Origin: Microbacterium lacus
GTDB lineage: Bacteria > Actinomycetota > Actinomycetes > Actinomycetales > Microbacteriaceae
Assembly: GCF_039531105.1 (NCBI RefSeq)
Contig: NZ_BAAAPK010000002.1
Location: 1 to 64,000, forward strand
Direction of reading: 5' to 3'
Length of the DNA stretch: 64,000 nucleotides
Notes under the pieces: model-generated
Database searches by the model: none
Told to the model about the DNA's origin: nothing
Seen by the model: the letters and a program-made list of their open reading frames with translations, nothing else
Program-made: the position numbers and the translations under genes
Part shown: piece by piece, positions 16,501-23,925 of the stretch
Position numbering within the stretch: the stretch's first letter is position 1
Layout of the letters: each line of letters starts with the position of its first letter

Positions 16501-17628
16501 GGCATCCGCCACCCGCTCGAACGACGGCACGTTGCCCGCACCCTGCGCCGCGAACCACCCCACCGGCGGCACCGCCGCCGGATCCCCCAGCACCAGCTCC
16601 GCCTCGAAGTCCTCCACGGTATCGGTCAGCACGCCGATCGCGCCGGCCGGTGCGGAATCGTCGTCGCGCACGGTGACGGTCGTCGCGGCAGCGCCGACCG
16701 TGGCGCCGGCCGCGCCGGAGAGCGCGACGGTGAACGTGCGGTTGCCGTCGACGGTCTCGTTCGCCGTCGTCGGGACGACGATCTGCGCGTCGCGCACGCC
16801 GGCGGCGAACGTGAGGGTGCCGCTGGTCGCGGTGTAGTCGGTTCCGGCGACCGCCGTGCCGTCGGCCGTCGTGAAGTCGACGGTCACGTCGCTCGTCGGC
16901 GCGGTTGACAGGCGCACGGGGATCACCGCGTCGGAGCCCTCGACCACATCGAGGGCGATCGTCGTGACGCCGACCGAGGGAGCGACGACCGTGCCGGCGT
17001 AGAGGCCGATCTCGTCGAGCTTGACGACGGCCTTGCCCGCGTTCGCCGGGAAGAGGAGTCCGCGGACGAAGTCGAGGTCGAGAGTGCCGTCGTTCGGCGC
17101 CCCTCCGTCCTGGTAGTCGGTGGCGTAGCCGAAGCTCGCGAACGGGAGCTTCACGAGGTTCCAGCCCGCGGGGCCGAGCGGCACCACGACGTCCCAGCGG
17201 TCGTGGACTGTGGAGTCGGCCGTGACCGCATCGAGAAGCTCGACCTGCACCGACGAGGCGCTGCCGTCGCTGTACATCCAGAACTGCACGCCGTCGTACG
17301 CGCTCCAGTCCTGCGCGGGCTGCCCGCCCGTGTACTCGAAGCCGATTCCTCCGTAGAACGGGTCGGCGGTGAGGTCGAAGCCGTACGAGAGCACGTTCGC
17401 GTTCGGCACCGAATCCGACCACGAGCCGACGCCCGAGTCGGCCACGGACTGCACCCCTGCGCCGGCGGCACCCCACTGGATGTGCGAGGTCGTGCCGTCC
17501 TCGAAGTCGTACAAGGTCGTCACGGTCTCCTCAGCGACCGCGGCCGCGGTGGGAACGAGCGCTGTCGCGGCGAGAGCCGCGAGGGTCGCCGCGGCGATGG
17601 CCCGGCGGCTGGGGTGTGGTCGGGTCAA
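13552..17628 (-). CDS. cell-wall-anchored GH16 beta-glucanase (laminarinase-like) with four CBM11-like and two Calx-beta domains
   Basis: A 1358-residue surface enzyme. The TTG at 17628 follows GAGGAAG, while no ATG or GTG with a ribosome-binding site is near. Order: signal peptide 1-34; CBM11-like domain about 37-200; Calx-beta about 205-320; two nearly identical CBM11-like domains at about 337-520 and 526-709; Calx-beta about 720-835; a fourth CBM11-like domain (about 838-1272) interrupted by GH16 at about 930-1193; a Gly/Asp/Thr/Asn-rich linker; LATTG near 1322-1326, a hydrophobic helix and RRRRK. The GH16 catalytic motif is GEIDIMEYVG with Glu1067, Asp1069 and Glu1072. It should hydrolyse beta-1,3 or mixed-link glucans such as laminarin, held on the wall by sortase. 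The operator pair at 17659 suggests LacI-family (CelR-like) repression. The linkage preference is not certain. Confidence 0.88.
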   Translation of the reverse strand: MTRPHPSRRAIAAATLAALAATALVPTAAAVAEETVTTLYDFEDGTTSHIQWGAAGAGVQSVADSGVGSWSDSVPNANVLSYGFDLTADPFYGGIGFEYTGGQPAQDWSAYDGVQFWMYSDGSASSVQVELLDAVTADSTVHDRWDVVVPLGPAGWNLVKLPFASFGYATDYQDGGAPNDGTLDLDFVRGLLFPANAGKAVVKLDEIGLYAGTVVAPSVGVTTIALDVVEGSDAVIPVRLSTAPTSDVTVDFTTADGTAVAGTDYTATSGTLTFAAGVRDAQIVVPTTANETVDGNRTFTVALSGAAGATVGAAATTVTVRDDDSAPAGAIGVLTDTVEDFEAELVLGDPAAVPPVGWFAAQGAGNVPSFERVADAGRPGAAEGNDALALGFDTSSWAVVIDNFTTDGSTWVPQDWSAYRGVGFWMRGSNSGAPMFVDVLDNRTPGSTVDDAERMSVRFTDDFTGWRFVEFPFSDFTRKNIGNGAPDDGFTLTEVHGIGIGVEQTSTPVQPDLLIDDISLVKYQDVVEDFEAELVLGDPAAVPPVGWFAAQGAGNVPSFERVADAGRLGAAEGNDALSLGFDTSSWAVVIDNFTTDGSTWVPQDWSAYRGVGFWMRGSNSGAPMFVDVLDNRTPGSTVDDAERMSVRFTDDFTGWRFVEFPFSDFTRKNIGNGAPDDGFTLTEVHGIGIGVEQTSTPVQPDLLIDDISLVGQADANRPLMINTARAIFTVAEGDDAEVLVRLTRAADQDVTVAYRTEEAVDRTSTEDPPATPDVDYVSTGGTLTIPAGSRDGVITVPTLADGKAEVDETFLVRLSDPVGAELNPLAVARVSIQDSDAPLPGLLDDFENGTAGLDPIGDAALSTRLVAASDDDAYEGQDLFENVLDIDGTGGYARSFAQPQDWSAQEGIGFWYDGQGDGRGVTLRVHDTTPVDAGPEDWTLAWSDEFDAPAGTRADSRYWSYETGGWGWGNDELQYYSDSTDNAAHDGEGNMVITTRAVEEPAASGLECWYGPCEYTSARLITEGKLEVLHGRMEARAQMPDGEAGIWPAIWSLGNDFRDVGWPRTGEIDIMEYVGKLPEEIFGTIHGPGYSGGQAYGDTYDFGEDLSNEWLTFAVEWEEGEIRWYVQRDGGEEILFHTATPEDIAPNDWVYEHPFTLLMNMAVGGNFGGPLADTLAFPQRLKVDYVRVYQAPQETEKFEATFTDDEAGWRFVQLPFADFARSAQQQEGAADDGFGRTAVTGYEIEVAGAPLPDATSLSLFAAPEGAVSLDKVQVLTEVTDPTTGGGGDGDGDGNGNGDGTGTGTGSTGGASGGQASGGAGGLATTGGVDVTPLAGLALLLLGLGALLMRRRRKTRAEH
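15501..16617 (-). repeat. tandem 550-bp in-frame duplication inside the glucanase gene
   Basis: The segments 15501-16050 and 16068-16617 are nearly identical, 567 bp (189 codons) apart start to start, with a 17-bp spacer. Only scattered base differences are seen, for example near 15538, 15633, 15916-15935 and their counterparts. Each copy codes for one CBM11-like domain. The copies are far closer to each other than to the other CBM11-like domains of the protein, so the duplication is recent or kept alike by gene conversion. Confidence 0.92.
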
Positions 17629-17658
17629 GACAGACTTCCTCGTCTTCGGTGCGAACGC

Positions 17659-17687
17659 GTGAGAGCGCTCCCAGAGAGCGCTCTCAC
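17659..17687. promoter_or_regulatory. double LacI/CelR-type operator of the glucanase gene
   Basis: GTGAGAGCGCTC (17659-17670) and GAGCGCTCTCAC (17676-17687) are perfect inverted 12-mers separated by CCAGA. Each half holds its own GAGCGCTC palindrome. TGAGAGCGCTCCCA differs at one base from the CelR consensus TGGGAGCGCTCCCA known from cellulolytic actinobacteria. It lies 31-59 bp upstream of the TTG start. Binding by a LacI-family regulator encoded elsewhere is inferred. Confidence 0.75.
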
Positions 17688-18005
17688 AGATTAGTGCGCG
17701 CTTCGCGGCCCTGTCAACGGCCATCTCCCCGGCGAGCGGTGCCCAAAGACGGCTGAGTGGGGCAGCTGTCGCCACGGGCGGCCCCGAACCGCCCCGCCCG
17801 TCACTCTCAGCAGTCGTTCGGCACGGGTGAGCGGCCGCGCACGGGCGAGCCGGCGAGCGGCCGCCCGGACGGCGCCGCGCCGGACGGCGGGCGGGTGAAC
17901 GGGCCAGCCGGCGCGGCGCAGGCCGAGTGTCCGGGCGAGCGGACGGCCCTCGGCGGTGCGGCGCAGGCCGAACGGGCGGGCCGGCGGGCCGGCCCGCCGG
18001 GGCGA
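17688..18005. other. GC-rich intergenic stretch with direct repeats and a 20-bp palindrome
   Basis: No gene is supported here. The 14-mer GCGGCGCAGGCCGA occurs at 17913-17926 and 17958-17971 (45 bp apart), amid repeated GGGCGAGCGG and GGACGG words. CCGGCGGGCC followed by GGCCCGCCGG makes a perfect 20-bp palindrome at 17981-18000, 5 bp beyond the rocD stop, which could act as the terminator of the aminotransferase operon. The promoter of the glucanase gene lies at the left end. Confidence 0.55.
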
Positions 18006-19229
18006 TCAGCCGGCGAGAACCACCCGGAGCTGCTCGACCGCCCAGTCCAGCTCGGTGCCGCGGATCACGAGCGGCGGCGCGATGCGGATCGTCTGTCCAT
18101 GCGTGTCCTTGACCAGCACCCCACGCGCGAGCAGCTTCTCGGCGATCTCCCGCCCCGTGCCGCGGGCCGGGTCGATGTCCACACCCGCCCAGAGGCCGGC
18201 GACACGGATGCCGGTCACGCCGTCTCCGACGAGCTCGGTGAGCCCCGTCTCGAGGTGCTCGCCGAGCGCCGCGGCGCGTCGCTGGAACTCTCCGGTCGCG
18301 AGCATCTCCACCACCCGCGTCCCGACGGCCGCCGCCAGCGGATTGCCGCCGAACGTCGACCCGTGCTCGCCCGGCCGGATCACGCCGAGCACGTCGCGGT
18401 TCGCCACCACGGCGGAGACGGGCAGGATGCCGCCGCCGAGCGCCTTGCCGAGGAGGTACACATCGGGAACCACGCCCTCACGGTCGCACGCGAACGTCTC
18501 GCCCACCCGGCCGAGCCCGGACTGGATCTCGTCGGCGATCATGAGCACGCCGTGCCGGGAAGTGATCTCGCGGACGGCGCGCAGGTACCCCGCCGGCGGA
18601 ATGACGACCCCGGCCTCTCCCTGGATCGGCTCCAGCAGCACCGCTGCCGTGTTCTCGTCGATCGCTGCCTCGAGGGCTGCGGCATCCCCGTAGGGCACCG
18701 TCACGAAGCCCGGGGCGTACGGCCCGAAGCCGTCGCGCGCCTGCGGGTCGTCACTGAAGCCCACGATCGTCGTCGTGCGACCGTGGAAGTTGCCTCCCGC
18801 CACGATCACCGTCGCGCGATCGGCGGGAATGCCCTTCACGCGGTAGCCCCACGCGCGGGCCACCTTGATGCCGGTCTCGACCGCCTCGGCGCCGGTGTTC
18901 ATCGGCAGCACGAGGTCCTTGCCGCACAGCTCGGCCAGCGCGGCGGCGAACCCGCCGAGCCGATCGTTGTGGAACGCCCGGCTCGTGAGGGTGATGCGGC
19001 CCAGCTGCTCGCGCGCCGCGGCGAGGATGGCCGGGTGGGAGTGGCCGAAGTTCACGGCGGAATAGGCCGCGAGCAGGTCGAGGTAGCGCCGACCCTCGAC
19101 GTCGGTCACCCATGCACCTTCCCCGGAGGCGATCACGACGGGCAGCGGGTGGTAGTTGTGCGCGACGTGCTCGTCCTCGGCGGCGATGATCGCCGCCGAG
19201 TTCGCGTCGAGAACCTGCGGGGTCGTCAT
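18006..19229 (-). CDS. rocD: ornithine aminotransferase
   Basis: A 407-residue class III PLP aminotransferase. The ATG at 19229 overlaps the stop of the upstream hydrolase gene (ATGA). MNTGAEAVETGIKVARAWGY binds the PLP phosphate region, LIADEIQSGLGRVG carries the cofactor Asp, and LLGKALGGGILPVSAVVA holds the Schiff-base Lys. The early AHNYHPLPVVIASGEGAWVTDVEGRRYLDLLAAYSAVNFGH is typical of ornithine aminotransferases. It converts ornithine and 2-oxoglutarate to glutamate semialdehyde/P5C and glutamate in the cytoplasm. Its partner is a GME-family hydrolase that could supply ornithine, and PutA (24017) could take the P5C to glutamate. Confidence 0.92.
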   Translation of the reverse strand: MTTPQVLDANSAAIIAAEDEHVAHNYHPLPVVIASGEGAWVTDVEGRRYLDLLAAYSAVNFGHSHPAILAAAREQLGRITLTSRAFHNDRLGGFAAALAELCGKDLVLPMNTGAEAVETGIKVARAWGYRVKGIPADRATVIVAGGNFHGRTTTIVGFSDDPQARDGFGPYAPGFVTVPYGDAAALEAAIDENTAAVLLEPIQGEAGVVIPPAGYLRAVREITSRHGVLMIADEIQSGLGRVGETFACDREGVVPDVYLLGKALGGGILPVSAVVANRDVLGVIRPGEHGSTFGGNPLAAAVGTRVVEMLATGEFQRRAAALGEHLETGLTELVGDGVTGIRVAGLWAGVDIDPARGTGREIAEKLLARGVLVKDTHGQTIRIAPPLVIRGTELDWAVEQLRVVLAG

Positions 19230-20116
19230 GCCCGGGCCCCGCGCAGCTCGAGCGTGCAGCACTTGATGCCGCCGCCGCCGAGGAGGAGTTCGGACAGGTC
19301 GACCATGATCGGGTTGTAGCCGCGCTCGCGCAGCTGCGCCTCGAAGCCCTTCGCGCGCGGCGAGATGATGACGTTGTAGCCGTCGCTGGCGGAGTTGAGC
19401 CCGAACACCGCGCCGTCCTCATCCGACACGTGGATCGCATCGGGGTAGCGCGCGGCGAGGATCGCCTGACTCGCCTCGTCGAACGCCGACGGCAGATAGG
19501 CGATGTTGGCCCGCTCGGGTCCGCCGTTCTCGATGCCCTCGATCGGATCGAGCACCGCGATCGCCGTGTCCAGGTGATAGAACCGGGGGTCGGTGAGCGT
19601 GAGCGAGATGACCTCGCGGCCGAAGACCTCGCCCACCTCGCGGTGGCTGTCTCCGGTGGAGCGGAAGCCGGTGCCGGCGAGGATCACGTCGCCGACGAGG
19701 AGGAAATCGCCCTCGCCCTCGTTGACCTCGACCGGCTCACGGGTGTCGAAACCCGCCGCCCGGAACCAGTCGATGAAGGGACCGGCCTCCCCGGCGCGCT
19801 CGGCGAAGCGGAACTTCGGCCCGTAGGCGATCCCGTCGATCAGGAACCCGCCGTTCGCGGTGTAGACCATGTCCGGCAGCCCCTCGACGGGGTCGATCAA
19901 TTCGATCTCGTGGCCGAGCGCGATGTACGTGTCGTACAGGTCCTGCCACTGCCGGACGGCGCGCGCCGTGTCCGTCGGGTTGGCCGGCTCCATCCACGGG
20001 TTGATCGTGTAGCTCACCGTGAAGTGCTCGGGGCGGCACATCAGGTAGCGGCGGTGGTGCGCGGTGCGGGCGGTGGTGCCGGCGGTGGTGGATGCCGGCG
20101 CGATGTTCTGCGTCAT
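19226..20116 (-). CDS. GME-family arginine or dimethylarginine hydrolase (DDAH/arginine-dihydrolase type)
   Basis: A 296-residue pentein-fold (guanidine-modifying) enzyme. The ATG at 20116 has AGGAG 7 nt upstream. Visible motifs are LMCRPEHFTVSYTINPWMEP near 25-45, MVYTANGGFLIDG, a GEGDFLLVG loop, FYHLDTAIAVL with the catalytic His, and GGGGIKCCTLEL with the catalytic Cys near the C-terminus. It is usually annotated as dimethylargininase, which makes citrulline and dimethylamine. However, the INPWM segment is what I recall from arginine dihydrolases (cyanobacterial ArgZ/AgrE N-terminal domain), which turn arginine directly into ornithine. The 4-bp overlap with ornithine aminotransferase supports the second reading. 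Divergent from the exporter at 20294. Confidence 0.82.
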   Translation of the reverse strand: MTQNIAPASTTAGTTARTAHHRRYLMCRPEHFTVSYTINPWMEPANPTDTARAVRQWQDLYDTYIALGHEIELIDPVEGLPDMVYTANGGFLIDGIAYGPKFRFAERAGEAGPFIDWFRAAGFDTREPVEVNEGEGDFLLVGDVILAGTGFRSTGDSHREVGEVFGREVISLTLTDPRFYHLDTAIAVLDPIEGIENGGPERANIAYLPSAFDEASQAILAARYPDAIHVSDEDGAVFGLNSASDGYNVIISPRAKGFEAQLRERGYNPIMVDLSELLLGGGGIKCCTLELRGARA

Positions 20117-20230
20117 GATGAGCTCCTGTGCAGAGGGGCGGCGGACGCTGTCCTCGGGGCCCGGCGGAGCTGCGGAAGCCGGCGACTCGGGCACGCCGAT
20201 TTCATTCTCGCACAGCGATATCCGCGCTAA

Positions 20231-20254
20231 GGTAGTTGACCTGCGACAACTACC
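20231..20254. promoter_or_regulatory. candidate operator in the divergent hydrolase/exporter region
   Basis: GGTAGTTG (20231-20238) and CAACTACC (20247-20254) are perfect 8-bp arms around ACCTGCGA. The dyad lies 40 bp upstream of the exporter start and 115 bp from the hydrolase start. It looks like a TetR- or MarR-type site. No regulator gene is adjacent, so the protein that binds it is unknown. Confidence 0.5.
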
Positions 20255-20293
20255 GTCGTCGCTGAGTGCTCCTCTTCTCGCTCCGAGGTCTCG

Positions 20294-22246
20294 ATGTCTG
20301 ACGCTACGACGGCCACCGGTCGCATCCGCACCCGCGGCGCGGAACCGGTGATGACGCACCGCATGATCATGTTCGTCATCTTCGGCCTGATGGCCGGGAT
20401 GTTCCTCTCCGCGCTGGACCAGACGGTCGTCGGCACGGCGATCCGGACGATCGGCGACGACCTGAACGGGTTGAGCCAGCAGGCGTGGGTCACGACGGCC
20501 TACCTGATCGTCTCCACGATCTCCACACCCATCTACGGCAAGCTCTCGGACATCTTCGGCCGGCGCCCGCTGTTCATCTTCGCGATCGTCGTGTTCATGA
20601 TCGGCTCGCTCCTGGCGAGCTTCTCCACCTCGATGATCGAGCTGGCCGCGTTCCGCGCGATTCAGGGCCTCGGCGCCGGCGGCCTGATGTCGATGCCGCT
20701 CGCGATCATGGGCGACATCCTCGCGCCGCGCGAGCGCGCGAAGTATCAGGGCTACTTCCTCGCGGTCTTCGGCATCTCGAGCGTGATCGGCCCGCTCGTG
20801 GGCGGCCTGTTCGCCGGAGCCGACCAGATCCTCTGGATCGCGGGCTGGCGCTGGGTCTTCCTCATCAACGTCCCGATCGGCCTCGTCGCGCTCGGCATCG
20901 TGCTGCGCTTCCTGCACATCCCCCGCCACCCCGCGCACTCCGTGCGGATCGACTGGTGGGGCGCCTCGCTCGTCGTGATCGCACTCGTCCCGCTGCTGCT
21001 CGTCGCCGAACTCGGCCGGGAGTGGGGATGGGGGTCGCCCCTCGCGATCACGTGCTACGTGGTCGGCATCCTCGGTGTGATCGGCTTCGTGATCGCGGAG
21101 GTCCTCATGAAGGACGACGCGCTGATCCCCCTGAAGCTCTTCCGCTCCTCGACGTTCTCGATGGCGACCGTGATCGGCGTCTTCATCGGCTTCGGCATGT
21201 TCGGCGCGATGCTGACCCTGCCCCTCTACCTGCAGCTCGTCACGGGCGCGACGCCGACCGAGAGCGGTCTGCAGATGCTGCCGATGATCCTCGGCCTCAT
21301 GATCGCCTCGATCGGATCCGGACAGATCATCGCCCGCACCGGGCGGTACCGCATGTTCCCGATCCTCGGCACGGCGCTGCTCTCCCTCGGCTTCTTCGCC
21401 CTGACCTTCCTGCAGTACGACACCTCGTACTGGTACATCGCCGGTGGGATGCTGCTCATCGGTCTCGGACTCGGCCAGCTCATGCAGACCCTCACGATCG
21501 CGAGCCAGAACTCGGTCGGCATCCGCGATATGGGCGTCGCGACGAGCTCATCGACGTTCTTCCGGCAGATCGGCGGGACGCTCGGCACCGCGGTGCTGCT
21601 CTCGCTGCTGTTCACCGTGCTGCCCGCGAACGTGCAGACCTCGTTCGCCGACACCGAGACGCTCACGACGGCTCTGGATGCGGCGCTGGACCCGGCGGTC
21701 GCCGAGGCCCCCGAGAACGCCGCGATCATGGACCAGATCTACGCGCCGATCATCACCCAGCTCACGACCGCCACGACCACCCAGATCGAGGACGCCCTCG
21801 CGCAGGGCGTGCCGGCGAGCCAGCTCGAGCAGCAGATCCCGGTCGCGCAGATCTCCGAGGACGGCACGGTGACGCTCGACTTCTCCGACGACGCCGCGCG
21901 CACGGCCTACGTGGAATCGGCCGTCCCCGTGATCGAGGACCGATTCGCCTCGGGCGGCGGCACGAGCGAGATGGACTCCGCGGCGCTGGACGACACGTCG
22001 TTCCTCACGGGCGCGGCTCCCGCGCTGACCGCGCCGATCCTCATCGCCTTCAACGCTTCGGCGGTGCTGGTGTACCGCGTCGCGATGTGGGTCGTGATCG
22101 TGGCGTTCATCCTGTCGCTGTTCTTCCGCACGCCGCCGCTGCGCGCGAAGTCCGCGCTGCAGGAGGCGGCGGACGACGCGCAGGAGGACGAGCTGATCCG
22201 GGCGACGAAGGCCGCCGACACCGCCGGGGTGCTCGTCCAGCCGTAG
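20294..22246 (+). CDS. MFS transporter, DHA2/EmrB-QacA type, with a large extracytoplasmic loop
   Basis: A 650-residue 14-helix exporter, about 100-150 residues longer than usual. The ATG at 20294 follows GAGGT at a 5-nt spacing. Helix 1 contains FLSALDQTVVGTAI with the DHA2 acidic residue. Motif A is GKLSDIFGRRPLF and motif C is GISSVIGPLVGGLFAG. Between the last two helices lies a hydrophilic segment of about 140 residues (ANVQTSFADTETLTTALDAAL through SFLTGAAPA), predicted outside the cell and rich in Asp, Glu and Thr. It probably exports drugs or other amphiphiles. A 24-bp dyad precedes it. Confidence 0.9.
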   Translation: MSDATTATGRIRTRGAEPVMTHRMIMFVIFGLMAGMFLSALDQTVVGTAIRTIGDDLNGLSQQAWVTTAYLIVSTISTPIYGKLSDIFGRRPLFIFAIVVFMIGSLLASFSTSMIELAAFRAIQGLGAGGLMSMPLAIMGDILAPRERAKYQGYFLAVFGISSVIGPLVGGLFAGADQILWIAGWRWVFLINVPIGLVALGIVLRFLHIPRHPAHSVRIDWWGASLVVIALVPLLLVAELGREWGWGSPLAITCYVVGILGVIGFVIAEVLMKDDALIPLKLFRSSTFSMATVIGVFIGFGMFGAMLTLPLYLQLVTGATPTESGLQMLPMILGLMIASIGSGQIIARTGRYRMFPILGTALLSLGFFALTFLQYDTSYWYIAGGMLLIGLGLGQLMQTLTIASQNSVGIRDMGVATSSSTFFRQIGGTLGTAVLLSLLFTVLPANVQTSFADTETLTTALDAALDPAVAEAPENAAIMDQIYAPIITQLTTATTTQIEDALAQGVPASQLEQQIPVAQISEDGTVTLDFSDDAARTAYVESAVPVIEDRFASGGGTSEMDSAALDDTSFLTGAAPALTAPILIAFNASAVLVYRVAMWVVIVAFILSLFFRTPPLRAKSALQEAADDAQEDELIRATKAADTAGVLVQP

Positions 22247-22252
22247 GGTCGG

Positions 22253-23257
22253 TCAACCCGCGTGCGCCCCGCGCACGAGGACCTTGCCGACCGTGCGACC
22301 GGCTTCGACGTGGGCGAGCGCGGCGCTCGCGTCCTCGAACGCGAACGTGCGCTCGATCACCGGCGTGAGGCGACCGGATGCCGCTTCCGCGAGCAGTCGC
22401 TCGGTGACGGGCGTCTTCGTCACCGCCGTGATCGGGACGAAGCGGCGGCCGGGCCGCCCGACGAAGAGGGACCGGAGGATGCGACCGACCGGGCCGAGGA
22501 CGCGACCGCCGTCGCCGCCGACGAGCGCGACCTTCCCGCCGCGGCGGAGGAGTCCACGCAAGAGCGTGAGGGGCTGCAGGCCCGCGATGTCCACGACGAC
22601 GTCGAAGTGGTCGGCGGGCAGATCGGCGAGGTCGGTCGTGCGGTAGTCGAACGTCCGGGCCGCGCCGAGCCGACGGAGGGTCTCCTCCGCCCGTGCCCCG
22701 CACGTCGCCCAGACCTCGGCGCCGAGGGCCGCGGCCAGCTGCACCGTGAGCGTGCCCACGCCGCCGCCGGCGCCGACCACGAGCACCCGCGAGTCCTTGC
22801 CGACTCCGTACCGGTCCAGGACGGTCAGTGCCGTGTTGCCCGCGATCGGCAGGGCTGCGGCATCCGTCGTCGACACCTCGGCGGGGATCGCCGACAGCCG
22901 CTTCTGCGGGACCGCGACGAACTCGGCGAGCGTGTCCTGGTGCGCGCCGACCACGCGGTCGCCGACCCGCAACCCGGTCACATCCGCGCCGAGCGCGACG
23001 ACGGTGCCGGCCAGGTCCATCCCCCGACCGGCGACGCGGGGGCGGCGCAGGCCGAGGAAGAGCCGGACGAGGCGGGGTTCGCCCTGCATGAGGTGGATGT
23101 CGCCGGAGTTGATCGAGACGGCGTCGACCCGGACGAGGACCTCACCGGCGCGGGGAACCGGCACCGGGACGGTCTCGGCGGCGACGGCGTCCGCACCGCC
23201 GTACCGATGCTGGCGCCAGGCGGTCATGGTCTTCGTCGTGGCGGTATACGTGCTCAT
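22253..23257 (-). CDS. NAD(P)H-dependent quinone/alcohol oxidoreductase (zinc-independent MDR)
   Basis: A 334-residue medium-chain dehydrogenase/reductase. The N-terminal GroES-like domain has EVLVRVDAVSINSGDIHLM and GMDLAGTVVALGADVTGLRVGDRVVG. The structural and catalytic zinc cysteines of true alcohol dehydrogenases are absent, as in quinone oxidoreductases. The Rossmann domain has VLVVGAGGGVGTLTVQLAAALGAEVWATC. Such enzymes reduce quinones or alpha,beta-unsaturated carbonyls with NADPH. It is the last gene of a three-gene operon and overlaps the HTH gene by 4 bp, so the redox enzyme is probably under that small regulator. Confidence 0.88.
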   Translation of the reverse strand: MSTYTATTKTMTAWRQHRYGGADAVAAETVPVPVPRAGEVLVRVDAVSINSGDIHLMQGEPRLVRLFLGLRRPRVAGRGMDLAGTVVALGADVTGLRVGDRVVGAHQDTLAEFVAVPQKRLSAIPAEVSTTDAAALPIAGNTALTVLDRYGVGKDSRVLVVGAGGGVGTLTVQLAAALGAEVWATCGARAEETLRRLGAARTFDYRTTDLADLPADHFDVVVDIAGLQPLTLLRGLLRRGGKVALVGGDGGRVLGPVGRILRSLFVGRPGRRFVPITAVTKTPVTERLLAEAASGRLTPVIERTFAFEDASAALAHVEAGRTVGKVLVRGAHAG

Positions 23258-23481
23258 GCGGATTCTCCTTCGGTGGGGTACTGGAAGACGTCGTCGAGGC
23301 CGGCCCCGAAGACGCGGGCGATCTGGAACGCGAGCTCGAGCGTGGGCGAATAGCGCTCCTGCTCGATCGCGATGACGGTCTGGCGCGTCACGCCGATGCG
23401 GCGGGCGAGCTCGGCCTGCGTGATCCCCGTGGCTTCCCGCAGTGCCCGGATGCGGTTCGTGACCCGCGTCGGCTTGACCAT
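23254..23481 (-). CDS. small XRE-family helix-turn-helix regulator (YozG-like)
   Basis: A 75-residue single-domain regulator. IRALREATGITQAELARRIGVTRQTVIAIEQERYSPTLELAFQIARVFG is a textbook HTH_3 domain and fills nearly the whole protein; the tail ends in DDVFQYPTEGES. This family is often paired with a small polytopic membrane protein, as here (TGATG overlap with 23481-23915), the membrane partner perhaps acting as sensor or sequestering anchor. The dyads at 23926-23979 upstream of the operon are its likely sites. Effector unknown. Confidence 0.92.
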   Translation of the reverse strand: MVKPTRVTNRIRALREATGITQAELARRIGVTRQTVIAIEQERYSPTLELAFQIARVFGAGLDDVFQYPTEGESA

Positions 23482-23915
23482 CAGACGAGTCCCCGCCGGT
23501 AGGCGATCACGCTGGCGAGCCCGCCGACGAACGCCGACAGGGCGAAGCCGAAGAACATCGTGTTGGCGATCCAGAACCGGTCGGCCCCGATCGCGCAGAG
23601 CACGATCACCCCGACACCCGCGATCGCCAGGAACGCCTGACCGACCCGGCTCCCCATCCGCGAGATGTCCCGGTCACGCAGATCGGAGCGGGTCGCGCCC
23701 TCGGGGTCGCGCATGCCCGCGACGATCCCCCACAGGATGCTGCTCACGATCATCACGACGACGCCGATGCCGATCGTCCACAGCATGATCGGCCACCAGA
23801 CGACCTCCGTCAGCGGCCCGCCGTCGGCCTGCTGCAGGACGGCGATCGTGTAGACCGCCATCGCGATCACGCTGCCGACCAGGCCGACCCAGGTGTTGCG
23901 TTCCTCGTACCCCAC
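23481..23915 (-). CDS. four-helix membrane protein partnered with an HTH regulator
   Basis: A 144-residue integral membrane protein with four hydrophobic segments: VGLVGSVIAMAVYTIAVL, MLWTIGIGVVVMIVSSILWGIVAG, VGQAFLAIAGVGVIVLCAI and FWIANTMFFGFALSAFVGGLASVIAY. A charged loop, MRDPEGATRSDLRDRDISRMGSR, lies between the second and third helices. It is not assigned to a characterised family; proteins of this size and layout commonly precede YozG-type HTH genes. First gene of the operon, downstream of a clear TTGACA -35 element. Confidence 0.8.
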   Translation of the reverse strand: MGYEERNTWVGLVGSVIAMAVYTIAVLQQADGGPLTEVVWWPIMLWTIGIGVVVMIVSSILWGIVAGMRDPEGATRSDLRDRDISRMGSRVGQAFLAIAGVGVIVLCAIGADRFWIANTMFFGFALSAFVGGLASVIAYRRGLV

Positions 23916-23925
23916 GGCATCCCCC

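Noticed and set aside
13546..16908. Plus-strand open frame of about 1120 codons opposite the glucanase gene
   Set aside because: The composition is antisense-like (Arg, Val, Glu repeats mirroring the CBM repeats), with no ribosome-binding site or recognisable domain.
19226..20938. Extended 570-codon form of the guanidine hydrolase
   Set aside because: The extra N-terminal part is Asp/Arg/His-rich antisense of the divergent exporter; the ATG at 20116 has a good ribosome-binding site and starts the known fold.
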